From the IMG/VR virus record IMGVR_UViG_3300042463_000067, positions 1-25,908 of that record: DNA of 25,908 bases, one strand, 5' to 3'. The stretch comes from a virus. A program made the translations under genes and the position numbers. The number at the start of each line of letters is the position of its first letter. The stretch's first letter is position 1. The notes under the pieces are model-generated. The model did not search any database. It was not told the origin of the DNA and saw only the letters and a list, made by a program, of their open reading frames with translations. Shown here piece after piece: positions 1-8,621 of the stretch.

Positions 1-2
1 CG

Positions 3-479
3 GTTACTGACTTAATAGAAACTGAATGTGGCGAAGATGCTATCAAGTTATATGAAGCTGGTTTAATCAATCAACACTCAATCGGTTTTAGTACGTTAAA
101 GTCGGATGTAAACCAAAAGACTGGTGTGCGTACAATTACAGAATTAAAACTATATGAAGGTTCAGCGGTTCTTTGGGGTGCTAATCCTGAAACTCCAACA
201 TTGGGTTTCAAGGGTGAGTTCAAAGAAACTAAAGAAAACTTATCAATAAGATTAGAAAACTTAATCAAGGCATTTAGAGGTGGTACATTCACAGATGACA
301 CCTTTGCTTTGATGGAGATTCAAATAAAACAAATACAAGCTGAATTATTAAGTTTGGAAATTACTGAAACAATCACTCAATCCGAGCCATCAATTGAGCC
401 GACACCAGAAGTTGAAGAAAAGAATAATGAAGAAGTATTAAAGGCAATTAAGCAATTTAACAATCTATTTAAAAAGTAA
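3..479 (+). CDS. Prohead serine protease, C-terminal part (partial)
   Basis: The frame is open from the first bases of the window, so the N-terminus lies outside it. The visible part carries LINQHSIGF at about residues 22-30. This corresponds to the 'G.SIGF' block of the HK97-type prohead proteases (family S78), whose serine is the nucleophile; the catalytic histidine would be upstream. A second family-like block is TELKLYEGSAVLWGANPET. The C-terminal ~60 residues are acidic and coiled-coil-like, as expected for the part removed during head maturation. The enzyme trims the capsid protein inside the assembling prohead. It stops two bases before the major capsid gene, the usual order. A GTG at 126 is in frame but is internal, because the homologous SIGF block lies before it. 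Confidence 0.85.
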   Translation, partial: VTDLIETECGEDAIKLYEAGLINQHSIGFSTLKSDVNQKTGVRTITELKLYEGSAVLWGANPETPTLGFKGEFKETKENLSIRLENLIKAFRGGTFTDDTFALMEIQIKQIQAELLSLEITETITQSEPSIEPTPEVEEKNNEEVLKAIKQFNNLFKK

Positions 480-481
480 AA

Positions 482-1576
482 ATGGAAAATTTAATCAACG
501 AAATGGCTGAGAACCTTAAAGGTTTTCAAGCTAATGCAGAAGCACAAATCAAAGAAGTGTCTGCACAAGTAACTGTTGTAAAAGATGAGTTACAAAAGCA
601 AATCGACTCTCAATTAGCTACACAAAAGAAAGCAGCTAAGAAAGAAGTTAAGTTTATGGATGAAGTTATTATGGAGAAATTAGATGGTAATTTCGATGCA
701 ATGGAGAAGTCTTTGAAGACTAATGGTAAGTTCCGTTTGGATTTATCTGATGTTAAGACAATGACTTTAAGTGGTAACTTAACTGGTGATTCTCAAGCAT
801 CTTATGCTCCGAACCCAGCTATCCAACCAGCACAAAGTTTAAACTTTAGAGATTTAATCCCTACTGTTAGAAGTGAGACTGGATTGTATGTTTACTATCG
901 TGAGAACGCTGGTTTGACTAACAACATTGCTGCTCAAACTGAAGGAAGTGATAAAGGTGAGAACAACTACTCTTTAACTGAAGTTAAAGTTGTAAATGAC
1001 TACCTTGCTGGTTTCTCTACTTTCTCTAAGCAAATGTTGAAGTCATTACCTTTCTTGACTCAAACTTTACCAAGAATGTTACAAAGAGATTTCTTCAAGG
1101 CTGAGAACGCTGCGTTTTTCTCTACTGTATCTGGTGCTGCAACAGGTTCAACTACAACTGCTGAAACTAACGATTTGTTACAATTAGTAGACTACATCGC
1201 TAACCAAAAGACTGCGAACTTTGTTCCTTCTTATGCTTTAGTATCTCAAACGCAAATGGGTCGCTTATTGAAAGCAACTATTGCTGCTGGTTACTATGCT
1301 GGTGCTGGTAGTGTTGTAGTAAACCCTAATGGTGGTATTACAATCTGGGGTGTTCCAGTTGTATCTGCATCTTGGGTAACTGATGACAAAGTATTAATCT
1401 TTGACAATAGCTACTTAGAGAGAGTTGAAGTTGAAGGTTTAGCTATCGAGTTCTCTTATGAGAATGGAGATAACTTCCAAAAGAACTTGGTAACTGCTCG
1501 TATTGAGTGTTACGAAGACATTAACTTAATGTTGACTACATCTGCAATCTTTGCTGATATGGGTAACGTAGGTTAA
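482..1576 (+). CDS. Major capsid protein, HK97 fold
   Basis: A 364-residue protein placed directly after the prohead protease. The first ~55 residues are Lys/Glu/Gln-rich and coiled-coil-like, which fits the delta/scaffold domain of HK97-type capsid precursors. The mature-like part begins near residues 105-125 (SYAPNPAIQPAQSLNFRDLIP) and contains the family pattern of an N-arm, ETGLYVYYRE, TEGSDKGE and a long A-domain region with NPNGGITIWGVPVV. The precursor is probably cut by the upstream protease just before the N-arm; the exact bond cannot be read from the sequence. The gene is followed by a strong intrinsic terminator, so it ends a head transcription unit. Identification rests on position, length and these segments. 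Confidence 0.9.
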   Translation: MENLINEMAENLKGFQANAEAQIKEVSAQVTVVKDELQKQIDSQLATQKKAAKKEVKFMDEVIMEKLDGNFDAMEKSLKTNGKFRLDLSDVKTMTLSGNLTGDSQASYAPNPAIQPAQSLNFRDLIPTVRSETGLYVYYRENAGLTNNIAAQTEGSDKGENNYSLTEVKVVNDYLAGFSTFSKQMLKSLPFLTQTLPRMLQRDFFKAENAAFFSTVSGAATGSTTTAETNDLLQLVDYIANQKTANFVPSYALVSQTQMGRLLKATIAAGYYAGAGSVVVNPNGGITIWGVPVVSASWVTDDKVLIFDNSYLERVEVEGLAIEFSYENGDNFQKNLVTARIECYEDINLMLTTSAIFADMGNVG

Positions 1577-1600
1577 TCTTAAGGATTAGTAAATAAATGA

Positions 1601-1627
1601 CCCTCACCAATTCGGTGGGGGTTTTTT
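1601..1627 (+). terminator. Intrinsic terminator after the capsid gene
   Basis: CCCTCACC (1601-1608), loop AATTC, GGTGGGGG (1614-1621), then a run of six T. The stem is 8 bp with one G-T pair. It lies 24 bases after the capsid stop codon and just before a -7 promoter element, so it separates head genes from connector and tail genes. Confidence 0.9.
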
Positions 1628-1643
1628 ATTGGAATAAATTAAG

Positions 1644-1651
1644 TAATTTTG
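1644..1651 (+). promoter_or_regulatory. Candidate Bacteroidetes -7 promoter element
   Basis: TAATTTTG matches the Bacteroidetes sigma -7 consensus TAnnTTTG and lies between a terminator and the connector gene start at 1664. The expected start point would leave a leader of about 6 bases. No clear -33 TTG is visible at the usual spacing, so the call rests on the -7 element and the position. Confidence 0.5.
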
Positions 1652-1663
1652 TAAAAAAAGGAT

Positions 1664-2206
1664 ATGTCTTATTCTAATTATATTAATGACTTTAGTGCCG
1701 TTCCTATCGCACCAATAGTAGAGCCAGTTACATTAGCGGAAGCAAAATTATATTGCCGTGTTACAACAAGTGCTGAAGATACTTTGATTACTTTGATGAT
1801 TACACAAGCAAGAGAAGCTATCGAAGTGGCAACAGGATTGAGTTTGATACCAAAAGACATAACTACTTACTTTAACAACGTAAGTGGTAATTTTGACATT
1901 CCATTTGGACCAGTTGACATTGATACGTTTGAGTTGTTTGATATGGAGCAAGATGCTTTAGAGATTACGACACCAAACCTACAATTGATAGGTAATGAGT
2001 TCCCTAAACTATCTTCACCAAGATATGCCAACTTAAAGGCTACTTATGAGGCTGGATATACAACTATTCCTAAAGACCTTAAATTAGCTATATTAGACCA
2101 AATCTCTTATGACTACGAAAATAGAGGATTAGATGGCGATTCTGGTATTTGTGAGAAATCTTGGAAAGCGTGTCAAAGATGGACAAGAATAAGCCCAATT
2201 TTATAA
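1664..2206 (+). CDS. Head-tail connector protein (gp6-like)
   Basis: A 180-residue protein. Near the N-terminus it has EPVTLAEAKLYCRV (about residues 20-33), followed by acidic and helical segments and QAREAIEVATGLSLIPKDI. This is the characteristic pattern of the phage gp6-like head-tail connector family (helical bundle, 'Vtl.eaK.hLRv…D..I…l..AAr..iE..tgr'). Such proteins form a ring under the portal that joins the head to the neck. The C-terminal half holds the second family block (KLAILDQISYDYENRG). It starts a row of neck genes in the usual order: connector, head closure, HK97 gp10-like, tail terminator. Confidence 0.8.
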   Translation: MSYSNYINDFSAVPIAPIVEPVTLAEAKLYCRVTTSAEDTLITLMITQAREAIEVATGLSLIPKDITTYFNNVSGNFDIPFGPVDIDTFELFDMEQDALEITTPNLQLIGNEFPKLSSPRYANLKATYEAGYTTIPKDLKLAILDQISYDYENRGLDGDSGICEKSWKACQRWTRISPIL

Positions 2207-2207
2207 T

Positions 2208-2549
2208 ATGAAGTTAGGAAAAGCGAAAGCAAACTACGTTGATGCCAACACGATGACTCGTGAGGTCTTAATCTATGCTCCAACAAGGACAAGTGATGGT
2301 CAAGGTGGGTTCATTACCACATTTGCCCTACAAAGCACAGTTTGGGGTGATTTAAGACCAGATAATCAAAATCGTGAGATAGATGACTCGGAATTGCAGT
2401 TCGACCAAAGAAACAGGCTTTACATTCGTTTTGGAGTTAACATAAACAATTCCTACGAGGTTGATGTTGAAGGTTCAAGATATACGATACATTCTATTAA
2501 GAACGTTGAGAACCAAAATAGGTTCTTGGAGTTAATAATTTACAAATAA
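2208..2549 (+). CDS. Head closure / head-tail adaptor protein
   Basis: A 113-residue, mostly beta protein. It carries the pattern of the SPP1 gp16/HK97 gp7-like adaptor family: an early strand with MTREVLIYAPTRTSDGQGGF, a tryptophan-containing strand (VWGDLRPDN) and a terminal half with RLYIRFGVNI…YTIHSIKNVENQNRFLELII. Members close the head exit channel and dock the tail. It begins one base after the connector stop, and its own TAA shares an A with the next ATG (TAATG), which indicates translational coupling. Confidence 0.75.
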   Translation: MKLGKAKANYVDANTMTREVLIYAPTRTSDGQGGFITTFALQSTVWGDLRPDNQNREIDDSELQFDQRNRLYIRFGVNINNSYEVDVEGSRYTIHSIKNVENQNRFLELIIYK

Positions 2550-3097
2550 TGGCTGGGTTTACTTTTGACATAGGTAATTTGTCGGATGTTCTTAAGAAAC
2601 TTGATACTTTAGATGCTAAAGTGCAACAAGGGGTAAAGGATGAAATAAATGCTTCGGCATTAAATATACAAAGTGGAGCAAAGAGATTAGCACCTGTAAA
2701 CTTTGGAACTTTAAGGAATAGCATCTACTTAAAAGAACAAAAGGTTGAGAAAGGAATTGTTTTTACTGTTGGTGCAAAGGCTTCTTATGCTGCTTATGTA
2801 GAATTTGGCACAGGTGGTAAAGTAAGTATTCCAGCTGGATATGAGGAGTTAGCTGGTTCGTTTAAAGGCAGAAAAGGTGGAAAATTAGATGATATGGTTG
2901 AGGCTTTAATGAAATGGGGAATAAGAAAAGGATACATTCAAGCTGGAGAAGGTGCTAAAAGACACGCTTTTTATATGGCTCTTAAAATCCTTAAAAATGG
3001 ATTAAGTCCACAACCTTTCTTAATACCTTCTTTTGAAACAGAAAAGCCTAAATTGATTAAGAACATATTAAACGTAATGAAGAATGTTAAATCCTAA
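2549..3097 (+). CDS. HK97 gp10-like neck/tail component
   Basis: A 182-residue protein. After an N-terminal helix (KLDTLDAKVQQGVKDEINASALNIQSGAK) comes APVNFGTLRNSI and then ASYAAYVEFGTGGK. This order (helix, 'aPvdtG.LrnSi', 'Y.a.yvEfGT') is diagnostic of the HK97-gp10 family, which is involved in the head-tail junction or tail completion. The C-terminus has a second conserved piece, PQPFLIPSFE. It overlaps the next gene by 14 bases. The middle part (about residues 105-145, GSFKGRKGGKLDDMVEALMKWG…) is longer than in short members of the family. Confidence 0.8.
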   Translation: MAGFTFDIGNLSDVLKKLDTLDAKVQQGVKDEINASALNIQSGAKRLAPVNFGTLRNSIYLKEQKVEKGIVFTVGAKASYAAYVEFGTGGKVSIPAGYEELAGSFKGRKGGKLDDMVEALMKWGIRKGYIQAGEGAKRHAFYMALKILKNGLSPQPFLIPSFETEKPKLIKNILNVMKNVKS

Positions 3098-3491
3098 TAT
3101 TGAGATAAAAAAGTGGTTTTATACAAACTTGACAAGTGCAAGTGGATTAGTTGTTTACGATGGTTTTGCTCCAGAGGGTGCTGGTGATGAGTATATTGTT
3201 ATGACTGGTAGAACATCAAGTCAAGAACAAGGCAAAGCTGGATATACAAATAGTATTTCAATCGTAGTTGATATTATTACAAAAAATGCTAACTTTGGAT
3301 ATAAACGTGCTGAAACTATAAGCGATTTAGTGTTGGATGATATAAACTCGGATTCAGTTATAACCCTATCAAATGGGTTTACTGCTTCAAGTTTAAGTGT
3401 AGAAAGCATTAGAAACTTAGATGGCTTAAACCCTTTAGATAACGTTTTTAGAGTATTAATAACATATAACATAACCATAACTCAAAATTAA
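3084..3491 (+). CDS. Probable tail terminator / tail completion protein
   Basis: A 135-residue alpha/beta protein. An N-terminal helix (NPNIEIKKWFYTNL) is followed by alternating strands, with DEYIVMTGRTSSQEQGKAGYTNSISIVVDIITKN, then a helix (RAETISDLVLDDI), and it ends with a strand (FRVLITYNITI). Its size, its position between the gp10-like gene and the major tail gene, and its fold pattern fit the tail-terminator family (lambda gpU / DUF3168 type), which caps the finished tail tube. Sequence similarity alone is weak, so the call depends largely on gene order. Confidence 0.6.
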   Translation: MLNPNIEIKKWFYTNLTSASGLVVYDGFAPEGAGDEYIVMTGRTSSQEQGKAGYTNSISIVVDIITKNANFGYKRAETISDLVLDDINSDSVITLSNGFTASSLSVESIRNLDGLNPLDNVFRVLITYNITITQN

Positions 3492-3502
3492 AATTAAATA
3501 AA

Positions 3503-3955
3503 ATGGCAGAAACAAAAGTAAGCGGTAGAGATTATATCCTCTTAGCTGACATTAACAATGATGGAACATTCAAGCCTGTTGCTTGTTTGACTACCAACTC
3601 TTTGACATCAACTTTAGGAACAATTGATGCAACTTCTAAGTGTGGAGACCAATATACTCCAAATCAATCTTTTAACCAATCTTTCGAGTGTGAAGGATTT
3701 GCGATTGATGAAACTGGTACTCCTTCTAAAGATAGTTACCAACAATTGTATACTGCTCACGCTGCACAAACTTTGTTTGCAATTAAAATGGGTAAAGCCG
3801 TTCCAGTTGCTGGTGATATCACTTATGGTGGTGCTGGTCAATTAGTATTTATTAGCAACTTTAATGTTAATGCTGCTGATAAAGATGATGTGAAGTTTAC
3901 TGCAACTTTCGTTGTAAGTGTACCTCCTATCACTCAAACTGAAACTGGAGTTTAA
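3503..3955 (+). CDS. Major tail (tube) protein
   Basis: A 150-residue beta-rich protein that begins MAETKVSGRDYILLADINNDGTF…ACLTTNSLTSTLGTIDATSKCG. This matches the plan of TP901-1-like tail tube proteins: a 'G.d..L' start, a first strand ending before '.id.Tsk', then a 'gq.f..s.eG' strand (NQSFECEGFAID). It sits exactly where the tube gene is expected, after the tail terminator and before the G/T chaperones and the tape measure. The A-rich leader (AAATTAAATAAAATGG) and close packing fit a highly expressed structural gene. A second protein with the same opening pattern is encoded at 8622-9314; position favours this one as the main tube subunit. Confidence 0.7.
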   Translation: MAETKVSGRDYILLADINNDGTFKPVACLTTNSLTSTLGTIDATSKCGDQYTPNQSFNQSFECEGFAIDETGTPSKDSYQQLYTAHAAQTLFAIKMGKAVPVAGDITYGGAGQLVFISNFNVNAADKDDVKFTATFVVSVPPITQTETGV

Positions 3956-3970
3956 TTAAAATAAAAAACT

Positions 3971-4345
3971 ATGTTCGAATTAAAGACTAACAACAACACA
4001 ATCCACCTAAAGTGGGGTACTTGGTCAATGCGTGAGTTTACTAAACAAAACAATATCGGTATTGATGAGTACTTTAAAGTTCTTTCAACGGCTCAAACAA
4101 GTTTGGACATTATAGTTCAGCTTGTTTATATTGGTTACAAATCTGTTTGTGTAAGCAAGAAAGATGAAGTAATATATACAATTGATGATGCTTGTGAATG
4201 GATAGATGAAGTGGGTTCTATTTTTAGCGAAGAAGGTCAAATAATTGACTATTTAAAATATGTCGTTGAAAGTACAGTCCACACCATTACAGGTGTAAAG
4301 AAAGAAGAAGAAAAAAAAAAGCCTAACAAAGCTAAGCTGGGATGA
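3971..4345 (+). CDS. Tail assembly chaperone, G-like
   Basis: A 124-residue protein between the major tail protein and the tape measure, where lambda has G and GT. It starts MFELKTNNNTIHLKWGTWSMREFTKQNNIGIDEYF, with a beta N-terminus and then helices, and ends in a Lys/Glu-rich tail (KKEEEKKKPNKAKLG). The tail is encoded by an A-run. G-like chaperones bind the tape measure and recruit tube subunits. The last ~45 bases overlap a second reading frame that continues through a T-like domain, so a fraction of ribosomes probably makes a longer G-T fusion. The role is inferred from order and architecture. Confidence 0.7.
   Translation: MFELKTNNNTIHLKWGTWSMREFTKQNNIGIDEYFKVLSTAQTSLDIIVQLVYIGYKSVCVSKKDEVIYTIDDACEWIDEVGSIFSEEGQIIDYLKYVVESTVHTITGVKKEEEKKKPNKAKLG
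4311..4320 (+). promoter_or_regulatory. A10 slippery run, probable frameshift site for the G-T fusion
   Basis: Ten consecutive A follow GAAGAAG inside the 3' end of the G-like gene (zero frame reads GAA AAA AAA AAG). The T-like domain is open in the +1 (equivalently -2) frame from 4299. It contains no start codon before its first conserved residues, so slippage of the ribosome, or of RNA polymerase, on this run is the simplest way to express it. Confidence 0.65.
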
Positions 4346-4640
4346 TATCTTAGTTAAAGCTGCTGAATGTGGGATAAGACCAAATGAATTTTGGGATATG
4401 ACTTGGAAGGACTTTTCCATTATCGTTTTAGGTAAGGAAAGAAACGAGTTAAACGAATGGGCAAGGACAAGAAACCTTGCCTATATTGTATACTTAAGTT
4501 CCACAACCGAGAAAACTCCTAAAAGTATGAAGGCTTTTTGGAGTATACCAGAGTTAGATGATATAGATAATGATGTAGAAAGAGTGATGATAACGGATGA
4601 ACAATTGGCAAGGACACTTAAATTGTACGGAGCAAACTAA
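4311..4640 (+). CDS. T-like domain of the G-T tail assembly chaperone (expressed by frameshift)
   Basis: The frame is open from the TAA at 4296 to 4640. Before its only early ATG (4398) it encodes SLTKLSWDDILVKAAECGIR, followed by PNEFWDMTWKDFSIIV. The pattern 'W..l...a…G..P..FW.mT..e' is typical of the T-part of siphovirus tail chaperones (small proteins with the FW…MT block). Starting at 4398 would delete the tryptophan helix and FW block, leaving only 80 residues. I therefore annotate the frame from the slippery run; the full product would run from 3971 with the shift at 4311-4320. The domain is thought to bring tail tube subunits to the chaperone-coated tape measure. It ends 5 bases before the tape measure gene. 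Confidence 0.65.
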   Translation, partial: KKKSLTKLSWDDILVKAAECGIRPNEFWDMTWKDFSIIVLGKERNELNEWARTRNLAYIVYLSSTTEKTPKSMKAFWSIPELDDIDNDVERVMITDEQLARTLKLYGAN

Positions 4641-4645
4641 TAAAG

Positions 4646-6397
4646 ATGGCAGAAATTATAGATTTAAATATTAATATTGGTGCTAATACTACTGACTTTG
4701 AAGGTTCGTTACAAAAAGCACAAAATCTATTAAAACAATTTGAAGCAGCCTTAAAGAAAGCTACTAACGTTGGAGAGATTAATTATTTGAATACTCAAAT
4801 AAAGAATCTAAATGGCACAATTACATCTTTGAATCAAAAGATGAATACAATTGGTAGACCAACTGCCGATGCTACAAATGCTTTATCAAACTTATCAAGG
4901 GTTGCACAAGATGCTCCTTATGGATTTATAGGTATTGCAAATAACTTAAACCCTTTATTAGAATCATTTCAAAGATTATCAAAAGAAAGCGGAAGTTCAT
5001 CACAAGCATTAAAATCAATGGTTGCAGGATTAACTGGTCCAGCTGGTATTGGTCTTGCTTTAGGTGTTGTATCTTCTTTGGCGGTTACATATAGTAAAGA
5101 AATAGCTGATTTCTTTAAAGGTCCAACAGATGAATTAAAAAAGTTTAGAGAAGAATTAAATAAACTTAATGCTGATGTTTATAAGGTTGCTGGAGAAGCA
5201 CAAGCTAATAGGTCAAAAGGTATTAATTTAGTTGATGTAATTGTTGGAAAAGACCAAACTGCTGCTAAAACTGCATTAAAATCCTTACAAGACTTATATA
5301 CAAAAAATGCTGATATACAAAATGCTAAATTAGGTCAAGATAGAGCATACTACACAAGTTTAGTAAACTTAGCATCATTACAAGAATTAGCTATTGGTAA
5401 AGAAGCTAATAATGAAGACCAATTAAAGCAATTACAAGTAAAGCGTAAACAATTATTAGCACAACGCAATGCTGAACTAAAAGAAGCTGAAAAATTAGAA
5501 TCTATATTTGGTTTCCCTAAAGCAGTAAGAGTTAGTGCAGAAAAAATGCGTGTTGGAATTAAGTATGATGCTGAATTAGAAACACTTGACAAACTTATTG
5601 CACAAGCAGAATTAAAAAATAAAGAATTTGTAAAAGCGGTAAGTGAATTTGAAACTCCAGACCCAAAAAAAGGTCCTTCTCCTATTGTAAACTACGCAAG
5701 AGAAGAAAATAAGCAACTTAATTTAGAGTTAGCTAAAATGAAGGCTCTTAGGGAGAAAATGAAATCAATAGGATTAGAGCCTTTAGATTTATTTGAATTA
5801 CCATCTGAACAAAAAGCAAAAGATGATAAAAGAAAAGCATATTTTGAAAAACAAGCTAAAGATTTATTAGAATCAACACAAAAAAGCGGTGGTTTTGGTG
5901 CATATATGCAAGGTTTATTTAAAAAAGATAAAAGTGCTATTGATGCGGATGAAGCGGAAAAAAAGAGAATTGATGATTTAAGAAAGTCATATACAAATTT
6001 TGCAGATACAATCTCTGGTAGTGTAACAAATTCATTAATGGGAATGTATGAAGCTATGCAAACTGGTCAAAAGCCATTAGAAGCCATTGGGGATATGTTT
6101 GCTAATATAGGTAAACAAATAGCTGCTGCCGTTATTCAAGCATTAATATTCCAAGCTATATTAGAAGCCTTCCCAGCATTGAAAGGTCTTTTTGCTGCCA
6201 CAGGTGCGTTAAGTTCTGCATTTGGTGCTGCAAGAAATTTAGCACCAACTAATTTAGGTCAAACTAAACCAACCTCGTTTAATACAGGAAATATGACAAA
6301 TAGTGTTAATTCTAATGGTCAATTTGTATTAAGAGGACAAGACTTAGTTTTAGCAATGCAAAGGTCTAATTCTTCATTAAATATAATTAGGGGTTAA
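4646..6397 (+). CDS. Tail tape measure protein
   Basis: A 583-residue protein directly after the chaperones. The N-terminal ~75 residues are coiled-coil (FEGSLQKAQNLLKQFEAALKKA…), then come VAQDAPYGFIGIANNLNPLLESFQRL and a hydrophobic segment (about residues 127-150, GLTGPAGIGLALGVVSSLAV). A long Lys/Glu-rich helical region of about 300 residues follows. The C-terminus has a second hydrophobic, Ala-rich stretch (about 490-530). This is the standard tape measure architecture: it sets tail length and is ejected ahead of the DNA. Its length suggests a tail of somewhat under 100 nm by the usual rule of about 1.5 Å per residue. It shares one base with the next start. Confidence 0.85.
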   Translation: MAEIIDLNINIGANTTDFEGSLQKAQNLLKQFEAALKKATNVGEINYLNTQIKNLNGTITSLNQKMNTIGRPTADATNALSNLSRVAQDAPYGFIGIANNLNPLLESFQRLSKESGSSSQALKSMVAGLTGPAGIGLALGVVSSLAVTYSKEIADFFKGPTDELKKFREELNKLNADVYKVAGEAQANRSKGINLVDVIVGKDQTAAKTALKSLQDLYTKNADIQNAKLGQDRAYYTSLVNLASLQELAIGKEANNEDQLKQLQVKRKQLLAQRNAELKEAEKLESIFGFPKAVRVSAEKMRVGIKYDAELETLDKLIAQAELKNKEFVKAVSEFETPDPKKGPSPIVNYAREENKQLNLELAKMKALREKMKSIGLEPLDLFELPSEQKAKDDKRKAYFEKQAKDLLESTQKSGGFGAYMQGLFKKDKSAIDADEAEKKRIDDLRKSYTNFADTISGSVTNSLMGMYEAMQTGQKPLEAIGDMFANIGKQIAAAVIQALIFQAILEAFPALKGLFAATGALSSAFGAARNLAPTNLGQTKPTSFNTGNMTNSVNSNGQFVLRGQDLVLAMQRSNSSLNIIRG

Positions 6398-8604
6398 TGG
6401 CATACGAAATAAAATATAGAATCACGGCAGCAACAAAATCAGATGTTACAAGTGTAGTAAATATTTATGAGGATGGTTACGATGGAGAGATAATAGAATA
6501 TCCTTGTATTAATTTACAAATACAATATGTACCACGTTCAGATGATACTTTTGAACCTATTTATGTAAGTACTTTAAGTGTTGCAATTGATGTTACTGAT
6601 GATGTGGCAAATATGCCAGACTTTACAACATTGAATGATAGAAAGTATTTTGTAAGAGTTTTAAGTGGTGCTAATATAGATTGGCAAGGATGGATACTAA
6701 GCGACAATGTTCAATATGTTTTTTCAACAGGTCGAAAACAATTAGCTTTTAATGCTATTGATGGATTAGGTATATTAGAAAGAATACCTTTTTTTATAAC
6801 TGATGATACAACATTAGTTGATATCTTTACGGCTATTTTTTACATAAAGACTGCTTTATTAAAATTAGAATATCCTTTAGATTATGATATTGTAAGTGGT
6901 GTAAGTTTTTATGCTGATGGAATGGATAATAGAATAGATGACCCAAGTGCTGATACATTAGGGCAATCATACATAAATTATGCAACTTTTATTGATGATA
7001 ACCAAAATGCAACGAATTGTCTTGATGTATTAACAAAGATTGTTAGGTCATTTGGTTCAAGATTATTCCAAGCTAAGGGAAACTTTTACATTGTTCCTTT
7101 AACTCAATTTGCACAAGAATCTTATTATGTTACTATTTATAATAGTAATGGAACAGTATTTGATGATGCAATCTATGAATCAACAGGAAACATTGAAGGA
7201 TTTACCTCAAATACAAGCGGTTTATACTTTGTAGATAATAGTCAATTTAAATTAATTAAAAAGGGTTTTAATAAGATTAGATTTGATAAAGTAATTGAAT
7301 ATCCGAGTAACTACATTACTAACTGGGATTTAAAGAATTACGAATTTGTAAGCCCATTAGTAAGTAATGCATTTTCTTGGGATGAGGAAAGATTTGTTGA
7401 TGGAATAATTTATGTAAAGTCATATCCAGAAAAAAGATATAATTCTTTTATTATGCAGTATTCTATTTCAAGTCCATATACTGCATTGGTTAGACCAATA
7501 AATTTACCAAAAGTAAACACAAGTGATGTATTAAAGTTAACTATGGATGTAGCTGGATTAGGAGTACCAGCAAGTGGACCAGATGCTTTATTTATTCTTA
7601 AAATATTAGTTGATGATGGAGTTAGTTCTGTATTTTTAGATAACAATAAACAATGGGTAAATACAACTTTTAATGACCATTATTATTTTTATCCATTTAG
7701 TTCAACAGACCCTAAAGTAAATTTAGAATTGATTATGCCTTTGTTACCAATAGGCGGTGATTTAACTATTGAGTTAATTTTATGCTCTACTCCAGCACCT
7801 TATTGGAAATCAACTGTTGGTTCAATTGAGGCAAGTAACTTTCAATTAACTGTTGAAACATATTTTAAGCAAGTAACAACAGAGAGTTTTATCAACGATT
7901 CAAACGAATATGTTTTAGAGATTGACCTTCCATTAGGATTTAATGATATTAATGATGGATTCTTTTCATATAGAGGATTTTTAAGCGATGCAAGTGGATT
8001 AAACTTAAAGAATTGGTACAGGCAAGAATATCTAACAGATACTTATAGAAGTTTAAGTGAGTTAGTGGTTAGGCAATATTCAAACTGCTTAAATAAAAAC
8101 ATTATAAACTTGGATGCTTCTTTTATGAGTATGGAAACAACTGATGGTAGATTTAGCGGTGCAATGAGAATAACGGCAAGTGATTTAGACCCAGCACAAA
8201 TAAGTGTAAATAATAAGAAATACATAATAGGTAATTCAACAATTGATTTACCTAATGATGTTATTACGGCTACTTTATTAGATATTAACCCAGAGAATGT
8301 AGAAACTACAATGACTACTATTTACGATAGTAATAGCTTACCAACAGAGGTTACAGGATTTGCACACTTTAGGTCTAATGGTTATGTAACTAAAGAAGCT
8401 GCTTTGGCTGCACCTTTAACAAGTAATTTAGTTTATTTAGAACAAGCTGGTGTTCCTTCTGTTGGAGATTTCTTCTATCAAAGTGAATTGTTAATTGTTG
8501 GATTTAATGGTGCAAATATTTGGTGGAAGGTTTTAGTAACAGATACTTACTTCCAAGCATACAGAATAAGTGGTGCTGGGGAAATATTAGAAACATTCGG
8601 ATAA
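6397..8604 (+). CDS. Large tail-tip / baseplate protein
   Basis: A 735-residue, beta-rich protein immediately after the tape measure (its ATG begins with the last base of the preceding TAA). The N-terminal ~130 residues (IKYRITAATKSDVTSVVNIYEDGYDGEIIEYPCINLQIQYV…WQGWILSDN…) resemble a distal-tail (Dit)-type or hub N-terminal domain. They are followed by a helical piece with CLDVLTKIVRSFGSRLFQAKGNFYIVP, a common block in Bacteroidetes phage tail proteins, and then several beta domains. In siphoviruses this place is held by Dit/Tal proteins that cap the tube and bind the fibres. The exact subtype cannot be decided here. Confidence 0.6.
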   Translation: MAYEIKYRITAATKSDVTSVVNIYEDGYDGEIIEYPCINLQIQYVPRSDDTFEPIYVSTLSVAIDVTDDVANMPDFTTLNDRKYFVRVLSGANIDWQGWILSDNVQYVFSTGRKQLAFNAIDGLGILERIPFFITDDTTLVDIFTAIFYIKTALLKLEYPLDYDIVSGVSFYADGMDNRIDDPSADTLGQSYINYATFIDDNQNATNCLDVLTKIVRSFGSRLFQAKGNFYIVPLTQFAQESYYVTIYNSNGTVFDDAIYESTGNIEGFTSNTSGLYFVDNSQFKLIKKGFNKIRFDKVIEYPSNYITNWDLKNYEFVSPLVSNAFSWDEERFVDGIIYVKSYPEKRYNSFIMQYSISSPYTALVRPINLPKVNTSDVLKLTMDVAGLGVPASGPDALFILKILVDDGVSSVFLDNNKQWVNTTFNDHYYFYPFSSTDPKVNLELIMPLLPIGGDLTIELILCSTPAPYWKSTVGSIEASNFQLTVETYFKQVTTESFINDSNEYVLEIDLPLGFNDINDGFFSYRGFLSDASGLNLKNWYRQEYLTDTYRSLSELVVRQYSNCLNKNIINLDASFMSMETTDGRFSGAMRITASDLDPAQISVNNKKYIIGNSTIDLPNDVITATLLDINPENVETTMTTIYDSNSLPTEVTGFAHFRSNGYVTKEAALAAPLTSNLVYLEQAGVPSVGDFFYQSELLIVGFNGANIWWKVLVTDTYFQAYRISGAGEILETFG

Positions 8605-8621
8605 TTGATTAAATTTGTAAT

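Noticed and set aside
8610-8617. TAAATTTG, a match to the -7 promoter consensus before the second tube-like gene
   Set aside because: The predicted transcription start would fall inside the ATG at 8622, and there is no -33 element or upstream terminator.
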